Below, piece by piece: positions 42,559-48,667 of a stretch of DNA of 48,667 bases; positions within the stretch are counted from its first letter, which is position 1; the number at the start of each line of letters is the position of its first letter. The notes under the pieces are model-generated. The model saw only the letters and a list, made by a program, of their open reading frames with translations, had not been told where the DNA came from and did no database searches. This DNA comes from Gemmataceae bacterium. GTDB lineage: Bacteria > Planctomycetota > Planctomycetia > Gemmatales > Gemmataceae. Made by a program: the position numbers and the translations under genes. The DNA lies in assembly GCA_003136315.1 (NCBI GenBank), contig PLDW01000091.1:1-48667 (forward strand). Direction: 5' to 3'.

Positions 42559-42682
42559 GGGTGAAGCAACCGGGCGGGACGTTCGGCAGGGCCTACCAGC
42601 CCCGCCCGGTCGAAACGGTCGTTTGGCCGCCGGGGGAAACCCGACGACACAGGTGTCGGCCCAGGACTTCCGAAACCCACGG

Positions 42683-42706
42683 CCGGGTGGTCCGTGAACC
42701 ACCCGG
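42683..42706 (-). ncRNA. Hairpin in the spacer between template repeat and avd
   Basis: Perfect 9-bp stem CCGGGTGGT/ACCACCCGG with a 6-base loop. A smaller CCTGG/CCAGG hairpin lies between it and the template. In studied DGRs the RNA spacer beside the template folds and primes cDNA synthesis, so this is a likely functional element. Confidence 0.55.
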
Positions 42707-42744
42707 GACTGGGGCCGCCTGGTGAGCCAGGCGAGTGGGAAGTG

Positions 42745-42867
42745 CAGGCGGAAACAAACACGAAAACCGTTGTTGTTGTTGCGGTTATCGGGCGTGTTGT
42801 TGTTGCGGTTCGCTGCGCGGCAGTTCCTGGCGTTGTTGTTCCAGGAACCACCCCGAAGGACACGACG
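42745..42867 (-). repeat. DGR template repeat (TR)
   Basis: 123 bp. In target-gene sense it contains 13 AAC codons in runs (AACAACAAC after GGTTCCTGG, and runs of three and four later), about 30 adenines in all. The non-A positions are identical to those of the three variable repeats at 25160-25282, 40919-41041 and 43046-43168 apart from one boundary base. The template continues CCTGCACTTCCC, where all variable repeats read CCTGGACTGATT; this difference marks the initiation site that makes the transfer one-way. Confidence 0.95.
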
Positions 42868-42970
42868 TTGCGGGCCAACACCTCACCCCCAATCATCGCC
42901 TCGGAAGCCGGGTGACCTTGATCTCAAATACAATGAATTTCATTTGACAAATTTTGAGATTTTGGTGCCG

Positions 42971-42983
42971 TTCGCTTCGCGAA
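42971..42983. repeat. DGR-associated hairpin downstream of variable repeat 3
   Basis: TTCGC-TTC-GCGAA on the plus strand, 62 bases beyond the end of VR3. It is the same hairpin and spacing as for VR1 and VR2. None is found at the corresponding place next to the template repeat. Confidence 0.7.
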
Positions 42984-43039
42984 TGAGTGAAGAAAAGCAA
43001 AAGAAAAAAACGGTAATACAGTAAAACGGCAGACAGAAA

Positions 43040-44761
43040 TCAGTCCAGGCGGAAACAAACACGAAAACCGTAGTTGCTGAAGCGGAGATCGGGCGTGAAG
43101 TAGTAGCGGCGCGCAGCGCGGCAGTCCCAGGCGAAGTCGTCCCAGGAACCACCCCGAAGGACACGACGATCGTTAGATTGTAAGTCTTTATTCTCACACC
43201 ATTCATATACATTCCCCGCCATGTCGCATAAACCCCACGGGTGGGGTGCTTTCGTCTCGTAACTCCCCACCTCCGAGGTTCGTTGTAAATAGGCTCCTTT
43301 CGCCGCGCCTCCGTAGGGGTAATTCCCATCGCAATTGGCCTCTGTCCCATTCAGGCTGTCGCCCCAGTAAAACGCCCGACCGTTCCCCTTCCCACCCCGG
43401 TAGGCGTATTCCCACTCGTCCTCGTGCGGCAGCACGAACCGACCCGCACCCCCGAACACGCCCACCGCCCCGCCCCGCTCGTTCAACGCCTTCAGGAAGC
43501 CCTGGCAGTCGTCCCACGACACGTTCTCCACCGGGAACCGGCTCGTTTGCATCCCCTTCGCCTTGTTGTCCTTCGTCCCATTGAAGTAACTGGGGTCGTC
43601 CACAATCCTCCCGGCTATCCACTCCCCCTGGGTCACCTCGTATTTTCCTAGCCAGAAACCCTTGGCCCTGTAAACACCCCGAGCGTTCTCGGTCTCTGTG
43701 TCCAGCCAGTCCGGCCGCTTCCCCTCGAAGAATGTCTTGGTCAGGTAGTCCTGCTCGGCCTGGGGTGAGCCCATCTGCGCAGTCCCTGGGGGAACCCAGC
43801 AGAACACCATCTTCACACGCGGAGCGATCGTGAACTCCCGCGTTTCGCCCGGTTTCAGCCGAGCCCGAGCGAGGTCGCCCACTTCGATTTGCAACAAGAT
43901 CGTCCGCGGGAGCTGGCCGCTCGTCGGGATCGGGGTCTGCTCGAACCCCTTTGGCAGAATCGCCTTGAACCCTTCGCTCGCCATCTCGTCCTGAACATGC
44001 GTCACCAGCCCGCTCCAGGTCACCACGCCCCCGCGGGCCGCATCACCTCGCAGACCCTTCAGCACCGCGTGGGTGAACACCCCGTGTTTGAGGTCGGCGT
44101 TCTCCCACGATTTCTCCCCCCGTCCACAACTGAACAACACTGCCGTCTCTCCTTTGAGCGCCATATCGCGGCCTTCCACACCTCGCCCCTTGTTCGGGTC
44201 GGCGATGTCCCGGCAGGCATCGACCAGCAACAGGTTCCGACTCCCGCACGGGGCGAGGAGATCGTCCACCAGGTGGCTGATGCTCACCAGCGTCCCGGCC
44301 TGATTCGGCTTCCCATCGACCGGGACGAAAAAGGCATCCTCTTTCGTCTGCCCCGGCTTATCCGGGTCGGGGACGCGCATTTGCTGCCCATGCCCGGTCA
44401 ACGCCACGAGCACGAGATCCCCTTTCTTGATCTTCTTGGCGTCGTCGCCATCCCCTTCGAGCATCGCCTGAAGCCGGGTCTCAATGGTCTTCCGCGTGGC
44501 ACGATCCTTGCCCCTGGCCGAACCCATCAGGGTGACCACCTCGAACCCCCCAGCCTTCAAGACCTTCCCGAGTTCCTCGACGTCACGCTCGGGGAACTGC
44601 AAGTCCGGGAAGTCGTGGTCGTACTTCGTCACACCGACCAGGAACGCCACCTTCCGGGGCGGACGGTCGTTGGGTTGCGCATCGACCACCGCAATCAGCA
44701 CCCCGACCAGGGCCAGCAGGAATGAAACCATGCACAGGCTGCGGAATCGGCGGGTGGTCAT
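43040..44761 (-). CDS. Secreted caspase-like/FGE-domain protein, DGR target 3
   Basis: A 573-aa protein from the ATG at 44761 (signal peptide MTTRRFRSLCMVSFLLALVG). Caspase residues are H124 in LTGHG and C183 in DACR. From about 300 an FGE/SUMF1 domain follows (WVPPGTAQMGSP, FWLGKYEVTQGEW, RFVLPHEDEWEYAYRGG, GLCDMAGNVYEWC). Residues about 532-572 are encoded by a variable repeat between RRVLRGGSW and GFRVCFRLD. This is the target next to the DGR core (target, template, avd, RT in one direction) and is probably the original one. It is a close paralog of 25154-26860 over its whole length. Confidence 0.88.
   Translation of the reverse strand: MTTRRFRSLCMVSFLLALVGVLIAVVDAQPNDRPPRKVAFLVGVTKYDHDFPDLQFPERDVEELGKVLKAGGFEVVTLMGSARGKDRATRKTIETRLQAMLEGDGDDAKKIKKGDLVLVALTGHGQQMRVPDPDKPGQTKEDAFFVPVDGKPNQAGTLVSISHLVDDLLAPCGSRNLLLVDACRDIADPNKGRGVEGRDMALKGETAVLFSCGRGEKSWENADLKHGVFTHAVLKGLRGDAARGGVVTWSGLVTHVQDEMASEGFKAILPKGFEQTPIPTSGQLPRTILLQIEVGDLARARLKPGETREFTIAPRVKMVFCWVPPGTAQMGSPQAEQDYLTKTFFEGKRPDWLDTETENARGVYRAKGFWLGKYEVTQGEWIAGRIVDDPSYFNGTKDNKAKGMQTSRFPVENVSWDDCQGFLKALNERGGAVGVFGGAGRFVLPHEDEWEYAYRGGKGNGRAFYWGDSLNGTEANCDGNYPYGGAAKGAYLQRTSEVGSYETKAPHPWGLCDMAGNVYEWCENKDLQSNDRRVLRGGSWDDFAWDCRAARRYYFTPDLRFSNYGFRVCFRLD
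43046..43168 (-). repeat. DGR variable repeat 3 (VR3)
   Basis: 123 bp. Of the 13 template AAC codons, 12 are changed (GAC, GAC, TTC, GAC, CGC, TAC, TAC, TTC, CTC, TTC, AGC, TAC). Template AGG has become TGG and GCA has become GCT. All changes are at template adenines. Confidence 0.93.
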
Positions 44762-44866
44762 GGTCAGACTCCGTAGGGTGTTCCTCGACTATCAGGACGA
44801 TCTATAAGCGTGGAGCAAAAGTGCTCCCCAAGATGGGCCGCGGTTAACCGATCCCGGTCGGTGGGG

Positions 44867-44931
44867 CCGGCCTCACAGAGGCCAGCCACAGAGCCCGGTA
44901 GCTCTCCTGTAGCTGGCCTCTGTGAGGCCGG
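44867..44931. repeat. 25-bp palindromic repeat, second copy
   Basis: Arms 44867-44891 and 44907-44931 are inverted repeats with one mismatch. They are closely related to the palindrome at 27095-27162 (arm here begins CCGGCCTCACAGAGG). It lies between the kinase stop and the DGR target 3 start, 106 bp upstream of that start. Confidence 0.75.
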
Positions 44932-44985
44932 TGGGCGTTGAACTCACAAACCACCTACTGGCGAACTCTTCTCACTCTGCTCGCC

Positions 44986-46584
44986 TTATGGCAGAGTCTT
45001 GAGTGGTTCCGTGACCTTGGTCGGGAGCCACAACGTATCGAGTGACGGGTCGTCGAACCGGACCCGGTACAACTCCCGCCCGGAGTCGGTGGCGACCACC
45101 GTTCCACTCGAACCGACGGGGACGAACCTCCCCTCACCGCCTTCGAGTTTGGTCACCCCCGTGATCTCGGTCTTCACGCGGACCCGCATCGGATTGGCGG
45201 GGGCAGGGGGTGGTGGTTCCTTCACCACACGTGGACCGGGCGCTGACTCCTTCGGCGACACAATGGGTGGCTGCGGCGAGTCTTTCGCAGGCGGGATTGG
45301 CGGGACCGCGGCTCCCGTTGGGAGTGGGATCACTGACCGGGCTCCTGTCTTCGGGTCGACGATCTCCGCAGTGCCTCCCTTTGCCGCGTCGTCGGGGATT
45401 TCGATCCGGGCGATCTCCTTTCCGGTTCGATCACGGATGATGATGATCACCCCAACGAGCAGGAGAACGAGTAGAGCGAACCCGGCCGCCACGAGCCAGC
45501 CTTTGGTTCGTCCACGCTCCCGGGAGGTGGACGACTGCTTGATCGCCGCGAGTTCGGCCAGTGCAGCGTTCGCATCGTCGGGCCGATTAAAGGGGTCTTT
45601 CGCCAGGAGCCTCGCGATGAACTGGCCAAGTGCTCGGGGGACGCCAATCAGTGGGGGTGGGTCTTCGGTTGCGACCGCCACCAGGGTGGCCGGGCCATTG
45701 GGGCGGGCGAAAGGCGACTGGCCGGCGAACATCCGGTGCAAAACCGCACCGACGCTGAAGAGGTCGGCCCGGGGGTCGAGCCGCCGTCCTCGGGCCTGTT
45801 CCGGAGCCATGTACGCGGGTGTCCCCAGCACTGCACCAGGCTTCGTCAGCGTGTCGTCGCCCTCGATCTCGCGGGTCAGACCGAAATCGAGGAGTTTCAC
45901 GCGACCGGTCCGACTCTCCACCCAGAGGTTGACTGGCTTGATGTCTCGGTGGAGGATGCCCTGCTCATGGGCCGCAGCCAGCCCGGTAAGTATGTCCCGG
46001 GCAACCCGCAGTACCACTGACGCATCCGGTGGTCCGTCCTGCGACCGGAGCCAAGCTTCGAGGTTCGCCCCCTCCAGGAACTCCATCGCCAGAAACAGCA
46101 ACCCGTCTTCCTCACCTGCCTGATAGATGGTCACCACGTGGTCCGATCGGATCGCTGCGACAGCCTTCCCCTCCCGGAGGAACCGCTGGCGGTAGTCGGG
46201 ATTGCTGGCAAAGGCGGGGCTGAGAACCTTCACGGCGGCCCGTCGACCGAGGGTCTCATCAATCGCCTCGTACACCACCCCCATCCCACCTTCCCCGAGT
46301 TGACCAACGATCCGAAACCCTCCGATCCGGACCGGGCACACAGCGGCGTCGGTCTGCGGCGATTTGTGAGGGGGAGAGACTGCGGTGGGCCTGGGACGAG
46401 CGGTCAATGGAGGCGGAGACGACCCATTGTCAGAATCGCTGTGTGCGGGAGGAAGACTGCTGAGATCGCTGGCTGCGTTGGGGTCCGACTCGATCCAGGA
46501 GGCGACCTCGGCCGCCTCGTCGGGGGTCAGCTCGCCAAGGGCGTATTGGCGCAGACGATCAGCAGGCGGTCGAGTCGGGAGCAT
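44986..46584 (-). CDS. Membrane Ser/Thr protein kinase (Hanks type)
   Basis: A 532-aa protein from the ATG at 46584. A short N-terminal domain (LRQYALGELTPDEAAEVASW) and a proline-rich linker precede the kinase domain (about 88-345). That domain has glycine loop GQLGEGGMGVVYE, catalytic Lys in AAVKVL (K119), HRDIKPVN, DFGLTR and GTPAYMAPEQARGR, so all active-site elements are present. One membrane helix (WLVAAGFALLVLLLVGVIII, about 360-380) is followed by a proline-rich part and a C-terminal beta domain outside. Such kinases are numerous in planctomycetes. It lies upstream of, and on the same strand as, DGR target 3, separated by a palindrome. A direct link is not shown. Confidence 0.88.
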   Translation of the reverse strand: MLPTRPPADRLRQYALGELTPDEAAEVASWIESDPNAASDLSSLPPAHSDSDNGSSPPPLTARPRPTAVSPPHKSPQTDAAVCPVRIGGFRIVGQLGEGGMGVVYEAIDETLGRRAAVKVLSPAFASNPDYRQRFLREGKAVAAIRSDHVVTIYQAGEEDGLLFLAMEFLEGANLEAWLRSQDGPPDASVVLRVARDILTGLAAAHEQGILHRDIKPVNLWVESRTGRVKLLDFGLTREIEGDDTLTKPGAVLGTPAYMAPEQARGRRLDPRADLFSVGAVLHRMFAGQSPFARPNGPATLVAVATEDPPPLIGVPRALGQFIARLLAKDPFNRPDDANAALAELAAIKQSSTSRERGRTKGWLVAAGFALLVLLLVGVIIIIRDRTGKEIARIEIPDDAAKGGTAEIVDPKTGARSVIPLPTGAAVPPIPPAKDSPQPPIVSPKESAPGPRVVKEPPPPAPANPMRVRVKTEITGVTKLEGGEGRFVPVGSSGTVVATDSGRELYRVRFDDPSLDTLWLPTKVTEPLKTLP

Positions 46585-46846
46585 GTGTGGCTCCAGGGGG
46601 GGCGGAAATCGTTCTCGTCAGAATACCACAGCCGAGGCGTCCAGACGTTCCACAATTCCAGGAACTCGGGGATGAAAGGGGAACGAGAGATTTCGTGACA
46701 TGTTCCCCGGCAATCGCGATTCCTCGCCCCGGGGTATTCGGTTTTAGAAGTCTTGTGGGCTATCGCTGATCTCAAGCTGTCTGGTGCGGTACACGACCAC
46801 AGGCGGGTTCTCGCACTTTGTCCCCGCCAAAGGCGTCCGCCGCGAG
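46585..46846. other. Gap upstream of the kinase gene
   Basis: Nothing recognisable is seen beyond the presumed kinase promoter. Small frames here lack coding bias. Confidence 0.35.
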
Positions 46847-47125
46847 TCAGTAGTCGCAAACCTTGACGTATTTGACCACCGCGATCGTCTTCGTGACCGG
46901 CACCTCGACCGTCTTGTAGCAGATGACGATCACGGTGTACGGCTTCCCACAGTAGTCATACTTGGTGACCGCCTTCTCGTAGGGGACTACCTTGAGCACG
47001 TAGGTCGTTACGGTTTGATAGGTAACCACCTTCCTGTACCCGGCGTAGTCCGAGGCGGACGCAACCGCCCCGCTCAGCCCGACCGCGATCACCACCGCCG
47101 CCAGCCGCTTCGCGAACGTGAACAT
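46847..47125 (-). CDS. Small secreted protein, 92 aa
   Basis: Begins with a signal peptide (MFTFAKRLAAVVIAVGLSGAVASA). The mature part of about 68 residues is very rich in Val, Tyr, Lys and Thr with alternating strand-like segments (YRKVVTYQTVTTYVLKVV, KTVEVPVTKTIAVVKYVKV) and three Cys. It looks like a small beta-sandwich or surface protein. Proteins of this kind are common and uncharacterised in planctomycetes. Function unknown. A GAGACGAATC-type spacer precedes the ATG at 47125. Confidence 0.65.
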   Translation of the reverse strand: MFTFAKRLAAVVIAVGLSGAVASASDYAGYRKVVTYQTVTTYVLKVVPYEKAVTKYDYCGKPYTVIVICYKTVEVPVTKTIAVVKYVKVCDY

Positions 47126-47325
47126 GATTCGTCTCCCGGGATTCGGTCCTCAGAAGTCCGGCCTCACTCGGGCTGGACGATGAGGGAAACGACCGATTCC
47201 GGGAGATGTTCCCGAAAAATTTCTCGCACGGTATACGGCATCTGGCTGTTGCCGTGACAAAAGAACCCAGAAGGCTCTGATGTTTCGATGGAACGGGTGA
47301 TGGCGATGCTGACTGGGCCAGTGAA

Positions 47326-47634
47326 TCATTGTCTCCCACTCGGTGGCAGACCCAGTGGCAATAACCCCTCCCGACGATATCGCAGCAACTCGTCGTGGGA
47401 TACGACCCAAGCCGCGTGCTTGCCACGTCCGCTGCTCTTCTTTTCTGCGCGAATGCGACCCAACCGACACCACTCTCGAACAGTGAAGTCCGCTTTGCCG
47501 ACCAGACGGGCAAACTCATCAACCGAGTACCAATCTTTGATGGTTTCTCGTTCGAGGATCGCGGTCAGGACCGACTCAATTCGATCGAGCCGTTGCAGTA
47601 CGCCAGTCATTTCATCATCGCTCATGGCATTCAT
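47326..47634 (-). CDS. Excisionase/AlpA-like helix-turn-helix protein
   Basis: A 102-aa protein from the ATG at 47634 (a second ATG three codons on). A short N-terminal helix (VLQRLDRIESVLTAILE) precedes a winged helix-turn-helix of the MerR/excisionase type (WYSVDEFARLVGKADFTVRE, WCRLGRIRAEKK, then WVVSHDELLRYRREG). Such proteins control excision or early transcription of integrated elements. The P4-type primase C-terminus upstream on the same strand supports a mobile-element setting. Confidence 0.75.
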   Translation of the reverse strand: MNAMSDDEMTGVLQRLDRIESVLTAILERETIKDWYSVDEFARLVGKADFTVREWCRLGRIRAEKKSSGRGKHAAWVVSHDELLRYRREGLLPLGLPPSGRQ

Positions 47635-48276
47635 CCGATTTCATAACCACATCGGGTAGTAATACGCGGGCATATCGTAATCCCGCATTTAGATTGCCTT
47701 TCCGACATTCACCTTGATAGATTCCCATTCAATGATGGTGGGTATCATGTGGTTCCCACTGATGTCGTGGGTCGGGGGCGGCGGGGTCGGTCGGGGGCAC
47801 CACAATCATCTGGATGTTTCCCGGTCACCAGAGGCATCCAATCGCCCCCATGTCGATCTCCGCAGCCGACCAAGTCGACGACTTTGGCGAGCGTCGCACC
47901 CCGCCCGACGATCGCCCACCGGTGGCGGGCGGTCTGCCGGAACCAGAGGCAGAACCCCGCGGCAGAGGTTTCAGATTGCCCTGGCTGTGCCATCTCGCGA
48001 TTCGCTACATTTGCTAACATGCAATCACTCGGGCAGTTCGTTGGATCACCCACTGACGCCAGATTCGCTACAACGTCCTTATTGCTTGTATCCCTCACAA
48101 GTCGCACCTCACATTTCCTGGGATCGATACAAATACTCAGGCTCTAATAGTCTCCCGTGTAACCTTGTAACCTTGCGACCCATTTTCCGCTTGGCGCCCT
48201 TAAGCGCGCTCTTAGGGCGGATAGCCGGGAATTTGCCTCTCAAGGTTACAAGGTTACACTGCCAATTGTTGGATCG
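47635..48276. other. Gap between excisionase-like gene and primase, with an iteron-like inverted repeat
   Basis: No gene is supported. A minus-strand frame at 47745-48107 stays open but has no recognisable product. The region holds the inverted repeat at 48157-48259. Confidence 0.45.
48157..48259. repeat. 19-bp inverted repeat built of doubled 8-mers (iteron-like)
   Basis: GTGTAACCTTGTAACCTTG (48157-48175) and its exact complement (48241-48259) are 65 bp apart. Each arm is two tandem GTAACCTT units. Doubled short repeats in inverted orientation next to a primase gene resemble replication iterons or an operator. The strand composition also suits a large hairpin. Confidence 0.65.
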
Positions 48277-48667
48277 TTACTGCTCATACTCGGCATTCGG
48301 AAGCTGAAGCCCAACGTACCAAGTCCCCGCGCTCACCTTCCGTTCATAGCCAGCCTGGGTCATCATCAGGCCGAAGGATCGCTGGGTGGGTGTATCCTCG
48401 ATTCCGGCAAACTGACACCATTCCTTGAATGCGGTATACAGTCGTTCGGACCGCACCTGGAATTGCTTATCCTGCTCACATCGATCGTTGATGAACCGGC
48501 CGAGAATGTTCTCCTCCGCCCGATACTGAGAGGTCGCCTCGGCCACCCTCTGCGGGAGTCCCAGGCCATCCGCCTGCCACTTCAGACACCCGCGAACCAT
48601 CCACGCGAGAATCCCCTGGCGCTCGGCCACCAGTCGATCTTTCATCGTCTTGTCCGCCCGCAGATGG
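48277..48667 (-). CDS. C-terminal part of a phage/plasmid (P4-type) primase, runs off the right edge
   Basis: The frame is open to the window end, and the visible 129 residues are the C-terminus. GILAWMVRGCLKWQADGLGL, then YRAEENILGRFINDRC and ERLYTAFKEWCQFAGIE with RSFGLMMTQAGYERK, form the winged-helix tail of the D5/P4 primase-helicase family. These proteins replicate satellite phages, plasmids and integrated elements. The helicase core lies outside the window. Confidence 0.78.
   Translation of the reverse strand, partial: HLRADKTMKDRLVAERQGILAWMVRGCLKWQADGLGLPQRVAEATSQYRAEENILGRFINDRCEQDKQFQVRSERLYTAFKEWCQFAGIEDTPTQRSFGLMMTQAGYERKVSAGTWYVGLQLPNAEYEQ

Larger units (their letters stand above)
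42559..43039. other. DGR non-coding core: template repeat, spacer hairpin and leader
   Basis: Between target 3 and the Avd-like gene lie, in minus-strand order, the hairpin at 42971-42983, an AT-rich leader (42925-42970, a plausible promoter for the template/avd/RT transcript), the template repeat (42745-42867), and a structured spacer with the hairpin at 42683-42706. Frames through the template exist but give only low-complexity Thr-rich peptides. Confidence 0.75.

Noticed and set aside
42559..42896. Open frames through the template repeat and spacer
   Set aside because: They give Thr/Pro-rich low-complexity peptides and start at no credible site; the region is the non-coding DGR core.

Overview
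The window looks like chromosomal DNA of a planctomycete, most likely of the Gemmataceae. It is GC-rich with strong G/C third-position bias. It carries secreted caspase-like proteins fused to formylglycine-generating-enzyme (FGE/SUMF1) domains, a Hanks-type kinase with a C-terminal membrane segment, cytochrome-motif secreted proteins and an ECF sigma factor with a membrane partner. The taxonomic call is inference from gene content.

Region 1 (1-17.1 kb) is a conflict/defence island. Remnants of the DNA-binding domain of phosphorothioate-dependent restriction enzymes (1-150 and 11692-11919) lie either side of a tightly coupled seven-gene operon (1177-9865). That operon encodes a sigma-54 activator-like AAA+ protein, an AAA ATPase, a HerA-like translocase, two unrecognised proteins and two BrxD/DUF2791-type ATPases. 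A near-consensus sigma-54 promoter (1111-1128) lies directly upstream. I cannot match the gene set to a named system. A fosmidomycin-resistance-type exporter follows, then a three-gene operon (12031-17075) of the ABC-three-component kind: small protein, Rad50/SMC-like ATPase, and an effector ending in a nucleosidase domain.

Region 2 (17.1-25 kb) holds a tRNA 3'-half scar, a YCII-like protein, a secreted CE15-type esterase, a secreted alpha/alpha-toroid protein with a haem-type CxxCH, a TIR-like fragment, a tyrosine recombinase beside a tRNA-Leu(CAG)-like sequence, and an ECF sigma/membrane-partner operon.

Region 3 (25-44.8 kb) is dominated by a diversity-generating retroelement (DGR). One reverse transcriptase (41051-42208), an Avd-like helper (42205-42558) and one template repeat (42745-42867) correspond to three 123-bp variable repeats. 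These form the C-terminal ends of three separate caspase-FGE fusion genes (25154-26860, 39236-41047, 43040-44761). Inside the 123 bp, the variable copies differ from the template essentially only at template adenines. A small hairpin lies 59-62 bp beyond each variable repeat, with a compensatory stem change in one copy. Between the targets lie two non-diversified caspase relatives (one with WD40 repeats interrupted by an in-frame TGA) and four paralogous secreted proteins of unknown function, two of them a recent tandem duplication.

Region 4 (44.8-48.7 kb) has a palindromic repeat, a membrane Ser/Thr kinase, a small secreted protein, an excisionase-like HTH protein, an iteron-like inverted repeat and the C-terminal end of a P4-type primase that runs off the window, suggesting the edge of another mobile element.
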